This document shows, piece by piece, positions 1-12,744 of a DNA stretch of 64,000 nt (position 1 is the first letter of the stretch; each line of letters begins with the position of its first letter). The stretch spans positions 144,001,190-144,065,189 of the forward strand of contig CM048553.1 of NCBI GenBank assembly GCA_026413225.1, written 5' to 3'. The notes beneath the pieces were generated by a model that was not told where the DNA came from, ran no database searches, and saw nothing but the letters and a program-made list of their open reading frames with translations. The stretch is from Otis tarda. Its lineage: Eukaryota; Chordata; Aves; Otidiformes; Otididae. Made by a program: the position numbers and the translations under genes.

Positions 1-61
1 TCAGTTTAATTTCTATTCCTTTTGTTTAAAGATAAAGCCCTAAAATCTGATCAGGAGAATG

Positions 62-150
62 GAAAGTATTTCTTATGAGGAGAGACTAATAGGACTTGGA
101 TTATTTAGGTCAGTGAACGGAAGGCTTCAAGGGGATATTTTCACTGTTTC
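62..150 (+). repeat. Fossil CR1 fragment (RT C-terminal region)
   Basis: Translated on the plus strand this stretch reads YEERLIGLGLFRSVNGRLQGD, which follows the pattern of the CR1 ORF2 C-terminus seen in the younger copies in this window ([21 protein letters not shown] at 20500-21525). The DNA is strongly diverged and no 3' tail follows, so it is a very old, truncated copy. Confidence 0.5.
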
Positions 151-155
151 TGAGG

Positions 156-3100
156 GAAGTGCAGACCAGGGAAAGAAAACAATTTCATCTAATGGGCGAT
201 GTTGACAGAAAAACAAATCGGTATAGACAGGCTATGATTACAGCTAAGATGGAAATTACAAGAAAATTTCTAAAATCAAAGCATCGGGGGGTTCAAAATA
301 ACTTTCCAATCACTGCAACAACTGAAAAAGCCTCACTTTTAAGACAGAGCTTAAAGAGTCTGTGGAGAAAATTATCTGATGCTGTTGCTAGTGATAGAAG
401 AGTAGACTTGTTACATTGGGGGTGGCAAATCTCTTGTTTCAGCAATACAGTTTCCTTTCTACCTTCTCTAATAAGGTCTTAATCATTCTGGGAAGCACTG
501 CACTAGATGTCATGTTTAATATTATGTCTGGTTATCTTTGCCTTCCAGAAATAAATTCTGGGATAGTGCCTCAGCTTGAGAAAATCACTTCGACTGACTG
601 ATTTGAGTAAGCCAGTTGATTTGAATCAGTAGCGTAGTTAGTGATCTCGGCTTCAATGTATTGCAGAAGAGCTATCTATTGAAAGAAGCGTCATTTTTAT
701 TTTTGATGTTTGAAGTCACTTTTCTCTCCCTTCCCTGCCATATTTCACAACCACTCCAGTTGGCGAAAAGTCTCACGGTAGTCAGTGATTCTCTTCCACA
801 ATTTTCTATCTGTTACCTCTGCCAGAATTAGCCATTCTTTCTATTCTCTTCTCACAAGCTGTCATTTGTTATTAAATAACACCACCTTGGATATTCACAA
901 TAAATAGAGCCTTGCATTTCAGACATAGAAAAAAAGCCCACATTTAACAGAGATTGGTAAAAGAAAGGTTTATGCCACTATTCTGTCAGCTTGGCCAGGG
1001 ACCCTCAGCGTGCAGCTGCCAGTTAGAGTTTACTGCCACTGAGAATAATGATAGAAGCCTTCTTTAAACCTGACTAGGAAGAGAAAAATTCAGCTTCTTC
1101 TTTTTCACAATACATTGAAGAAGTCTGAAATACTTCCAAGGGCTTTTGGGGTTTGCGTTTTGCATTATGAACTCAGATCTTTGTCACAGTGTCTACCAGA
1201 TTTGAAAGCCTGGTAATTTTAAGAGAAAACCTAGAAAACTGCAGACACCTTTACAAGATCTTTGTACTTTATAAAGATATACTAAAAAAAAAAAAAAGTT
1301 ATTTATTTACTTTTAGTTTGGGTTCAACCAGTAGCCCAAATAATCTATCATCAGGATAGTGCGTCTAGTATTGCCTGTTCCTACAGAGAGCCTAATTACC
1401 AATACAGTTCTTCAGAATGGATATTTAGATTTTCCTCTTCGATTTGATTATGCAGTATAATTTAACATTTACAGATTTCCTTCCTCATATATTTCATCAA
1501 TGAACAAATGATCAAGGTATCCTTTTTAAATATCAGAGGCAAATAAAAAAATGTCAAATTTGTTTCAGCTTAATAATCAGCCTGTTTATAACTATTGCAT
1601 GAAAAGGCAGTAACACTAACCAGTGATTCTGCTTCATTCTATGTATTGAGTACTCTGACTGCAATAATTTTAAATATAACTGGATTATTTGAACAATATG
1701 ACCTCGTGTTTTATTTTACTTACACAGGTGATTGTTAGAGTATTTTCATTGTTCTAGTACCCTCCAGTTAATTTATAATGTGCTCTCATTACATAAGATG
1801 AGGCAAAATATTTTAGAGACATTCAACTGATTAAGCAGAGACTGTTAAAAAGTTGAGTGAAATTAATTTTCACTTTAAAATGTATCATTCAGTAGGACTC
1901 CTCTTTTAATATCTGGGGAAAAATAAGAAAAAAAAAGTTCTCCAGAGGTACATTTAAAGCACCAGGAGTTGGACTTTGAAATGTCACTTAAATAAGCTTC
2001 CTTCTCATCTCTGAGAATAGAAGAAACCCCTTTAGGTTCAAGTGTGATATTCAGGTGTCAAAGTCAGTTACAGTCATTGAAAAAAATCCTGTCTTAATGC
2101 CTTCCTTCCAGATTGGTTTTTGTTCCAGATAATACAACTCTCGCAGGCACCAGAGTCAGCCTGGTCTGCAGCCAGGACACTGGCCGGTCTGGTCAGCGTG
2201 TCTCTGCGCTTCTCACCTGCAGAGTCCAAGAGAGGATGCATAAAAATGGCCTCTCCACTGGAAGGGAAAAAAAAACATGCCTATGGATTACTGGAGGATT
2301 GTGTTGAATAAATAGTATTCTTCCAGTTTTAAGGCAATTTAGTAGCTACTTAACTTTCTAAAAAGGAGAATGTCACTGACCTTTCCCTTTTAATATATGA
2401 GTCCCCTGACCATGGCTATGATTCATAAACTTTAATTGCACTAGGGACTTCATTATTATATTACATTTCAACATTGATGGACTCAGGCATTAACTCAAGA
2501 ATGTGATTTTTCAAGTCATAAGATCTGTGAGAACAATATCTTCATCTTGGGAACGGAAAGGATATAGAGAGTAGTTTAGTCACAAACATCTGAAGAATCG
2601 ATTTTGAATTGTTTTACTTTTTCAAAAAGGCTGTTGTTTTTCTGAGTTTTTACTCTATAAACTAATGTGGATGTTGGCAAGTTTATTTTATGTTGGCATG
2701 TTCAATAGGATGCATCTTTTGATATACATTCATTAAGGATACTAACATATTGAAAATTTTCTTCTTATAAATATAGATGAGGTAACTTTCAGCCTAAGTA
2801 CTGACTACATTTCTTCTAAAAATTAGGGAAAGAGGCTGCACTTAAAATAGACTTTGACTCTGCACAGATGAGGTGAGGAAGTAGCAGGGGGATAGGTTCG
2901 TCTCTACTGCAGACTTTTTCCATTTAATTATTTTCATGAATATCATTTAGTGTTCTGAATATAATTAAAATACCTGCAGTAGCAATCAGTTGTTGTTCTT
3001 CCCATTTCCCTCATGCCCTCTTGCTAAACAACAGGAGGACAGAAAAAGCACTAGCATTTAAAGGTGATAATCAAATTGCTTGAGAATTATCCTCATAACT

Positions 3101-6100
3101 ATATATCCAGATTAGAAGCAATAGAATGTAATGTTTTTTTAAAGGGTTTTTTGTGCTGGAAGAGTTAATTTGAAAGCTTCTCTTTGAAAACTACCAAAAT
3201 TTTGTTCTCTCACATAAACTTGCAGTGATATTTCTTCAAAACCAGTTCCTTTCACTCATTCCTCATTTGCAGATGAATGAGACTGTTTATTCCAGCAAAC
3301 ACAGCATGTAACCCTTTTGTTGTCATCCTGTTTCTCCTCCTCCCGGCTGCTCCCCTCATTTTCCCTGAGTGCGTTTCTGAAGACCATATCATATTTACAA
3401 AATCGTTATTTATTCAGTTAGCATTAGGTACTGCCTGAGATTGTTGACAATTCTTACAGTGTTTACTGTCTGCTTTCCTGCTCCATTGCACATGAGAAGC
3501 AGCACTAACTTTTAAGTCAATGAGCCAGCACTGATGATGTGGTCTATTCAGTGTGAAACTGTTGTTTAAAACATATCCCCAGAGGAAATACTGTAAGTAA
3601 TGTATTTTTTTCCTGTGCTTTGATTGCTCTCTAATTATGTGACCAATGCTGAATATGCAAAATTTTACAAAGATTAATTTCTCTCTATTTACTGCAACCA
3701 ATGCTTTTTGTAGTATGCAATTTGCCCATCTAATGCTTTGAATCGTAGGATTTTTATCACATTAACAAGAAACAATTATTTGCTATTAAAATTAGTGCAA
3801 TTACAAGAGAACTCAGGTATTAAATTTCAACTGTGCACAATTTTGCTCCATAAGCTAGTAGATGCCAGCAAACAAAGTCTATAAGATGCTCTCACACATT
3901 TTTTCTTCATTTCCATGTCTAGACTTCTGAACAAAAGAGACTAACGAGATTTGCTAGCCTTAATGTCAGCTTCAATGTTTGTTTTCAGAAATATATCCTG
4001 CCATGAGACAATCGAATATATTTTTAAATAACTGAATTAAGAAAAAAATTTTCAAAGTGATGTTGTTCAGTGTGTAGATGCTCAAACTTGATTAAGGAAG
4101 AGACAGAGGAGCCCATTCCGTGCCTTCCATCTATCACTGATGTGCACCTGCTGTCAGCAGGCTCAGGAGCACGCAGGCAGCTGCCTGGAAAGGGCTCTCT
4201 CATATTTCAAACAGCAGGAATTGTCTGGCATTTGGCCATGGACTGACCTTTGTAATGACCAAAAATCCACATGCAGTCCTACTGCCAGGATGCCTCTGCC
4301 CGTCCCTCTCACTCCAGAGTAGGGGAAGGTTGAGAAGCCTTTTTGTATTTCCTAGCTGACGGCTGCTGAGTGGAAAATACCAAACAAGTATTCAGTGTTG
4401 TACAGACATCCAGAAGAAAAATCCTGGTGATGCTAGATAGTGGAAACTGAGCTGAGCTGAGAAAAATACTGAAAATCTACTTGACATTATACAGATATTT
4501 TTCCAAAATAGAAAATGCCATGCAGAATGTCTTCTTTGTTAAACACAATTTTGCTGCTTGTATAAGAACATCCGCAAGGAGTTTACTTCGAGCAGGAAGC
4601 AGCTCACCTGCTGAACTGATCCTTGACACCGCGTTCCCCCGTTAGGAAATTTTGTGCTTGTCACTTCTACAGAACTGGGAAAGTATAAATTTTATCAAAT
4701 ACTGAAAAATCCTCAACTTAGACTGAAATCTCAGATTCTTCTCTTTGCATCTGAGAGCTCTGTACAATTTGCCTCCAAGAAAGATATTTTAAGTCAGGAA
4801 AATTTAAAATAATTATAACAATTATGTACGTCACCAGACTCTGCCTGACAAATGAGCATGACTGCAGTGACCTCCTCAGAGTTTCTCCTGGATACTATCT
4901 TTCTCGCCACCAGTGCCATTAATCAAAGACGTGACGCACGTATCTCTGTATAAAGCTGGAAATGAGTCAGTCACTATAGATACATGTGACTCCTTGCAGA
5001 TGCTCAGGCATCACTGAGTCATGACTTGAGCAACCAACTGCTTCAAAGCTGCACGTTATTTGAAGTATTCTTTCATAGGAAAAAAGGTCAGCAGGAACCT
5101 CATTCCTAGTTTAGTTCCGTTACATAACGAGATGTGTCGGGTGCCACATATTGCTGCACATAGATGCTGCTGCAAAGACGAAAATATGAATATGTGATTC
5201 TTCTCTTCCTTCTCCTACTACTTGCAGCTAAGATGAGAGAGTCATATATGTAGATTTTAGATATGACCATGAGAATTTTAAGCTTTTGTTGAAAAGACTC
5301 CTACAGTGATAGGTTTTTCTTTTTATCTTTCAGTATTTTAAATAAAAGCAGATAAGTTGTTAATTAAAGACATTGAACAACTGGACATTGTGGTTACAGG
5401 ATATAAAGTCTTTCACTCACTGGTCAGAAATTTTAATGCAAAAGGGGTTATTAAAGGCTAAAAGGTTATTAATGCTCAGCCAGCTGGCTTTAACCATCTA
5501 ACAGTTAAGCTTCCAGTCCAAGCTGGGCATTCAGGATGTCTCCATAATCAAAGGTGAGATATCCTACAGAAACTTTCTGATCAGCCAGTCACACATTCCA
5601 CCTATTTTAAAATGAAATGAAATGCCCTCACATTTGCCTCTCTGTTGATTAACTTTGTCTAAAGTAGACTAGACACTTAATTTTTGGATAGCTAAAATTA
5701 ATGGCCATGAATCCTAGCTTAGAAATTACAGAATACGCAGCCAATGATGCACTTTAAAAGGGTGCTTGCCTCAGTCCAGTTACTCTTCACAAGATGTTCC
5801 CCATTAGATATTTAGTTCCACTACTTTAATATGAAACAGCCTTAGAGAGATAGCGAAACCACAGGCTCAAAAAGCCTGCTGGCAGAAAGTTATTCTTTGT
5901 ACTCAGTGGACAGACATTTCCCAGTTTAGAGTAGCACTGCATTAAACATCAAATATATATTTTTGCTCTGAACAAAAGACAAATACTGTTCTCTTCACAT
6001 GTTTCAAGGAGATACTTGCTGCCAAGATAATAAATGTCTAATGCATCATTACTTTAGACAGACAGGAAGCACAGCTCATTGGGGCACGATCTCCAGGTTA

Positions 6101-8655
6101 TCCTACCACTGGAATGACTAAAAATATTGCTCCTTTCCTCTCAGTGTGTTTCTTTGCAAATAGGTCGGTCAAATCTGCATGTGTTTTTAGTCATCTCTCT
6201 GATTTTGCTGTCTGTATGATCAACTGGAGAGCAATAGTTACACTGCCTGGTGCTGTCTCAACTATTCTGAAGACAATAACATGTTAATTAGAAGCCTGTT
6301 CACTTACAGTATTTGTTTCAGTGCTTTGCCAATGCTGCAGTAAATATTACTATTGGAATTAATGCAAAGCTAATTAGTTATTTTTTTTCATGATGGAAAA
6401 ACTATGCTTTAACAAACTTCACTGAGTGTCCTTAAAATAACTAACTGGTTAGTAAAACCTGATTCTCTAGGAAGTAATGAAACCATTCTGTTCTAACCAC
6501 AAATCAAAGCAATGCAAGAATATGTAGGGGTTTTTTTTACAAAGAAGGGCAAAGTGAATAGAAAAGTTGTACCAAAGAGTAAAAGAAAGTTTGCCAGAGT
6601 TCCTGATCCTGGAAAAGCTAACAGAGAAACTAACCAAAGAGAGATCATAACTGCGTCTAACTGAACTAATATTATTCATTTGTTTCATTTTAGATTTATG
6701 ACAAAAATTGGGTATAAAACCACATTTATGAAATCACCTTATTTGCACCAATGGATTATTTCCTAGCAATAGACAGAGGGGAAAAATCTGTTACCGTTTT
6801 CCTGAGTGTCATTGAACAGCTAGTAAGTATAAGACATTGCTGTTTTATCTAAGAGTATAATATATGTTTGTGATTTTAATCCATATCCACAGAATACTTG
6901 TCCCCAGACCTCTAGGTCCTGCAGGGTGCTGTGAAGTCCAGTTCAGCATTCCTGTGTAGCTATAAGGTAAAGGAAAGGACTCATAAACTAGCAGGTGTCA
7001 GGTGGCTTTGTAAAATCTCTCACCACCTATGGTTATCTCATTATGGTGAAAATTACTCTGGAGTAAAGAAAAAATCACTTTCTCACTGAACAGTTGGGAA
7101 AAGATGATGAACCCAAGCATGACTCAAGTGTTGTGGGTGAGCAGAGGAAATAAGGAATAGATTTTCCTAACCATGGTGAAATTCTTGATAAGGGAAGGTG
7201 TCCATTCACAGTCAACTCAGTCTACATTCAGATGTCTTCCAAGATTTCTCATTGAAAAAAATAATTCCCATAAAGCAGAATTCCTGTCTACCACTTTTTG
7301 CCATTTCTGGCTGGGAAATTCTGTCTTATTTTGTCTGACAGTGAGTTCATATCAGTTACTGAGGTCTTAATCACTTCTCAGCAGGATCTCAGCAATAAGA
7401 TGAGCGTGAAACCTTCAGAATTTAGGAAATGACAGCTCAGATAGAATATTGTAACTATTCCAAATGTATTGAATCTTTCTTAAGTATTTACAATAGCTAG
7501 ACATTAAAATATTAAGCAAAATATATGCTTAGTCTAAGCCTTCAGCATCAAAACACTAAGCTCAAGATATTTAAAAGGTCAGCTAAAGCACAGATAAAGG
7601 TCAGAGCTAAGAAATCTTACCTGGCTGAATGAAACCTTCTAAAGAAGAAGAAAGTTTGTCCCTAAAAAATCCCTAGAAATATTGATGTTAAGAACAACAA
7701 ATGTTTTAGCATACACTTCTTTTCTACAGGAAAAAAAAATAAAGACCATTCTATTACACATAAAAATTCTATTACATATATAAGTGATACATAATAAAAT
7801 GTAAAAAAAAAGAAATGCTGTACTTGGGGGATGGTGTTTGGTTTATACAGCCTTTCCTAGAACTAGAACCAAATCTATAGTTTTTCCAAATATGGGATAA
7901 ACAATTTCTACCTGATATAAACAAAAAAACTACAGCAGATTTTGGATTTTAGTAGATACACGAAGAAATCTCACATGGTCTGAAAACTGTGTAATCAGAT
8001 TGAGTTCTGTGAGAGCAGTCAATATTTTGATCATTTTCCCAGTCATAACTACAGGAAAAAAAAAAAGGAAAATCAGTCTACTTTTCAAAGAAGGAAGACT
8101 GCCAGTTGGATCAAAATATAGAGAAATAAAACCCATTCTCAGTACATGTAAAGTGATGCCACTGATTATCTCCTTTACACATATCTGTATTTCACAAAAA
8201 AACTTGCCAAAACATTCATGTCTTAGTGCCAAAAGGAAAGTCAACTGGTATTATTTCTAGACAGTCTCATCAAGAATTTATTTTACATTTACTTTACAGA
8301 AAGTTATCCAAAAATGATTGGGTTAAGAGAAATAAATCTTATGTATAAGCATGACTTGGACATCTGCTGTGGTTGTCTCAAGTGACACAGGGATTGGGAG
8401 TGCCTTAAAGCTTGGTGCACCTACAAGTGCAAGTGCACCAGTGACCTCAACCATAGTATTTGTGAGCTTCAGTAATCTTTACAAGTTGGTACCACACAAA
8501 CCAAGGTAATTATCTCACTTATGTTTTTCAGCTTCTAAGTAACTACCTAATCTCAAATATGGCTGATTCCCAGATATGGGTTATCCAAATCTGAAAGGCT
8601 GTCAATCAAGCCAGATAGGAAAAACAAACAGGAAGCTATTCGGAGAATGTGAGTA
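156..8655. other. AT-rich unique DNA without recognisable genes
   Basis: No ORF above about 107 codons, no domain motif and no convincing exon was found on either strand. It holds A- and T-runs (for example around 1284 and 7800). The ORFs present look like chance frames in AT-rich DNA. Probably intergenic or intronic. Confidence 0.6.
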
Positions 8656-8660
8656 AAGAA

Positions 8661-8699
8661 ATTTAGCCACACAATTTAGCCACACTATTTAGCCACACA
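8661..8699. repeat. Three tandem copies of a 13-bp unit
   Basis: The unit atttagccacaca occurs three times head to tail (8661-8673, 8674-8686, 8687-8699); only the last base of the second copy differs (t for a). This is a small minisatellite seed that could vary in copy number between individuals. Confidence 0.9.
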
Positions 8700-9119
8700 A
8701 AGTGACTATATGTTATATGCTAAGATTTTATCAATTAGAATCAACTAGAAAGTCTAGGGTTTTAATCACGTCATCATTAATGAGACTTAAACATTGGTAT
8801 GATTATAGCATTCAAAATAAATAGCATTTTCACTATGAACAAGTAAGTATTAGTGCTATTAGACAAGCTAATAAGTATAGTGCGTATAAAATACTCCATA
8901 GAGCTCTGGTCCAGAAAGATGAATCCCACTGAAGCAGAGGACTGGTATGACTAAGGAGAGTAGGCTGGAGAATCTTGATTAGTTAGTTTTGTTAGCCTTA
9001 GTTTAACAAGTTCAAGGCTGCCTAAGCTATATTAACTACTTAACAAAGAGACAATGTTGGCATAAAACAAATAAATTCATTTAGGCTGAAAATTTAAGGA
9101 AGGCTCGTTAACCACCTAT

Positions 9120-9285
9120 ATTTTTGAACAAGACTTTCCATAGAAGTAGCAGTTGGGAGCTAGCAATGTCACTTATTTTAAACCGGAGCTAGATCAGTTT
9201 ATGGAAAAGAATCTATGAGGCAGCTGTTTGAAGTAGCAGGGGACTTGATCTAATGACCCTGCTAACCTATGTTCCTCTCACTTAT
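9120..9285 (+). repeat. Possible fossil CR1/L3-like 3' end
   Basis: The run gagctagatcagtttatgg followed by gcaggggacttgatctaatgaccctgc resembles the 3' untranslated part of old CR1/L3-type LINEs, which end in a gcaggggnttggactagatgacc-like phrase. It is highly diverged and there is no tail repeat, so the call rests on two short phrases. Confidence 0.35.
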
Positions 9286-9289
9286 CTTT

Positions 9290-12200
9290 TGAAAACTTCA
9301 GACTTTTCCTTACTTCCATGCATTATTAGGTATCCTGTGTTTCAAAAAAGATCAATAAGGAGCAACTACCTTGTTCTGTGCAGTGAAATCTTTTCTTTTG
9401 AGACATAAAATTCCACAGACTTGAGACCCAAACTGAGACAGCATACTCTTAATAAAAGGCATTACATATCTAACACTTTGTTTTCATAACTGCGTCTTGA
9501 AGTCAGGCTGCTTTCACCACTCTCACTTTTATCTGTTACATTTTTTGTTTGTTTTCATCTTTGCCAAGTGTTTTAATCCAAAACCTAGAATTTAATTTTT
9601 TTTTTTATTTATTTCTGAGAGTTATCAATGTTTTATCTTTCTTTCTCTCACAAAATCAACAGGAGCTTTAGGGATTCTCTTATCTTTCAGGAACACGAGC
9701 ATGTCCCTACTTCCCAACATCACCATATTTCTTATTGTTATGTCTTGTTTTCCTCTGTTCAACGGGATACTAGTTTTGTATAAATATTATTCCTTAATTT
9801 TAACTGGAATTATATTAATAAGATATTAGAACAATCTACCTCATGGTTAACTCAAAAAGGTATGTAGATTTACAAGCTTTAGGTATAACATAATTTAGGT
9901 TTGTTGCTAAAGCATCAAAGACAGAGCAAATTAAATATGAGGTAGCCACATCTGAATGAAAATGCAATCTCTTCATTTCCTATCAGCTACATCCCATGCT
10001 ATTAACAATTTGATCTTTTTATTCTTTTATTTTTGAAGCGGAAAGAGCTGTTTTCCAAGAGGTAGCTTACCAACAAATTTACCTGAGGTATTTGCAGTCA
10101 TTTTCCTAGATGGCATGGTGCCCAGATGTCTAGCAATAAAATGCAAGTTTAAACTAATAAAGACAAACTGATATACATAAAAATCCTTGTTCAATGATAA
10201 AGGGGTTTTTTTTGTTGTTGTTTTTTTTCTACTGTACAGGATAGTGCAGTTTTGACCTCTGTTGGTTTTTTTTGTTTGTTTGTTTTTTCTTTTTTATCTC
10301 TAGTTCCTGCTGCTGCCATAGATGCACTGCTTGGACTTGGACAGATCACTGTCTTTCTACTTTCCTCTTCACTTATATTAAAAATGTTGGCCCCATTGGG
10401 TGCCCTCAATTAATGAAGAAAACAGTGAAGACATGGGCCCAGGGCAGTGATGAGGTTTCTAGCTAACCAAAGTGAACTAGTAAATATAAACCAACTTGTT
10501 CTCTTCCTACCCTTAGTCTCTGTCAGGGAGTTGCAGTACTTCTGGAGATGATGACTGAAAGCGAAGTGCGAAGGAACTTTTTTTTTTTTTCTTTTTGGCA
10601 AGGGTAAAGTATATAATTTGCACTATTTTGTAGACAATTCCTGTGTTCCTTAAATTAAACATCTAGCATGTACTGCTCTTCTTTAATATAAGTAACATAT
10701 TCTGAAGATGTTCATCTACTCTAGAGAAAGAGGTCTAAAGGTTTTGAAAATAATGTTTTAAAATTACATTGATATAATTAAAGTACACAAAAATAATCCA
10801 GAGGAATGGTGATATGTATTTTAACATCAAAAATTTGCAGGTCTTTTCCATTGACCTTTTCTTTAATTACTTTGTCCTTTGGTAATAAACTTAGCAGGAA
10901 CTTTTTATTGCAGGATATTTGTACAAGATTAAAAAGATCCCCAGGAACTTGCACACTGTCAAGAGTAAATTAATATTCTCTTCCTCTTGCTGTAACTGGA
11001 AGCATAGCAACTGAGTCAGACTTTAGCCTGTAACATTTTGACTTTCAGTAAAAGCCTTTAAATGAAATTAGTATGCTTCAAGAATGCTTCAGGAGATCTT
11101 ACTTCCAAACTTTAATGAAAATCAGAGAAATGTATGTGACGTGGATATTGTGCATGCTACCTGTGTTTGTATATTTGCATCTCTGGCTTTCTCTCACCTT
11201 TTATACACACAAACACTCCCCCATCGCCAACACCCCCCACACTATGCCTATACAAAAGGTATATAGAGTAATGAGAAAAGACAGAACGTTACAATAGAAT
11301 AAAATATGTGAATATGAACAGAAATTAAGAAGGATTTTAATTTTATTTCTTTGCTGTATCTTTAATCCTATATACTAAAATCGAGGACTAATTCTTTCTT
11401 GGTTGCAAACAGTCATGCACTAATGCATTCTGTCAGCTACTACTGCCTTCTGGATCCTATTCTGGATCTAAAACTTTTAGGCATTTCTCACATACACATT
11501 TCTCCCCTAAAATTTTCCAGTTATAGGTGGAGCACTTGCTAGGTCCTGCATGAATAGTTGTAGTGGGGAGTGGGAGTGATCAATCCAGCAGCAACCACTG
11601 AGACTTGGCCTTCTTTAAACATAGCCTTCTGTAAACATTGTACAGCTCACAGTTTAAAGGAGATATATTGGAGGTTTTTTCCTTGGCTGTATTTTTTGTG
11701 TTCAATTTTCTATCCCTAATTCATGAGATTTAAGTTTTCCATCTAGCTAAATTCCTTAATAATCTGGTGGTTAGTTCAAATGTATCTGTTTGAATCATGT
11801 AAAATTATATAGATTATAAACTGTTTTAATTTAAAGGATTGCTGCAGTAAATTGCTTCTACCTTCAAATCAGCATAGGTACACACACAACGGTATTTACA
11901 CAAAGGTACTTGATGTTTCTGCCAAGAAATACCATGAAACATTTATTACAGACTGACATTTTTTGCCATATCTGTGAAAGTCTCAGAAATGTACCATTCA
12001 CAGGAGTCTTTTGGCTGCATTCAACAGAAAGAAAAAAATCTTTCCTTCTTGTCCTACTACCTAGGACCACAATGAACTACTAGATTACGCCCAGTGTGAC
12101 TGAGCCATTCATTGTTCCAAAATCCTTCTTACCTGACCAGTACCATATCCGTTAAGTAACCAGACTGTGTTTTAAGCAAACATTGTTGGTTAATCTTAGC

Positions 12201-12625
12201 ACTCATAGCTTTGCAAAGGGAAGATTGTTACTTAAACGCAATAAATTGATCATGATAAAATCACGAAAGAAGACAGTATAAACCTTTCAAATATAAGTGG
12301 GTACTAACTACTAGATCTTTCTCTTATTCTAAGACATTACGATAAGCAAGATCAAATTCTAAGAAATATCTGTGATATTAAGTACTACACAAGCTTGGAA
12401 AATACAGCTTATGTTGATAATATTGCTGGTTTTGTTAAAGGAGACACGTAGACAGCTGTTTTTATGTAAAAAGATCTGCAGTGAGTGGACATTGCATTAG
12501 AAGTAGTGCAATGATTTATGATGAGATTTGCTCGAGAGATTGAAGTTTAAAACTCTTTAAAATGTAACAAAATAGTTAAAATATTGCTCATATTATTGTT
12601 TCATTTTTAATAGCTCAAGAAGACA
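9290..12625. other. AT-rich unique DNA, simple repeats only
   Basis: No gene seen. Contains T-rich low-complexity stretches near 9596-9607, 10203-10230 and 10265-10300. The small ORFs here owe much of their length to these runs. Confidence 0.6.
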
Positions 12626-12629
12626 GAAG

Positions 12630-12740
12630 CCCAGTCTTGTGGTTAACACATCAGACTGCAACTTGGGAGACTGGAGCTGAACTTCAGTATTTGTTACTCT
12701 CTCTGTATTGGATTTTGCCTCTGAAACAGTGTGGCTGACT
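12630..12740 (+). repeat. Possible fossil tRNA-derived SINE (MIR-like)
   Basis: A tRNA-like head is suggested by ttgtggttaacacatcagac (box-A-like, about 12638-12655) and ggagctgaacttca (box-B-like, about 12673-12686) at a tRNA-like spacing. A tail with ctctctgta and gcctctgaaacagtg follows, echoing MIR-type SINEs. Strongly decayed. A chance resemblance is possible. Confidence 0.35.
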
Positions 12741-12744
12741 GTAC

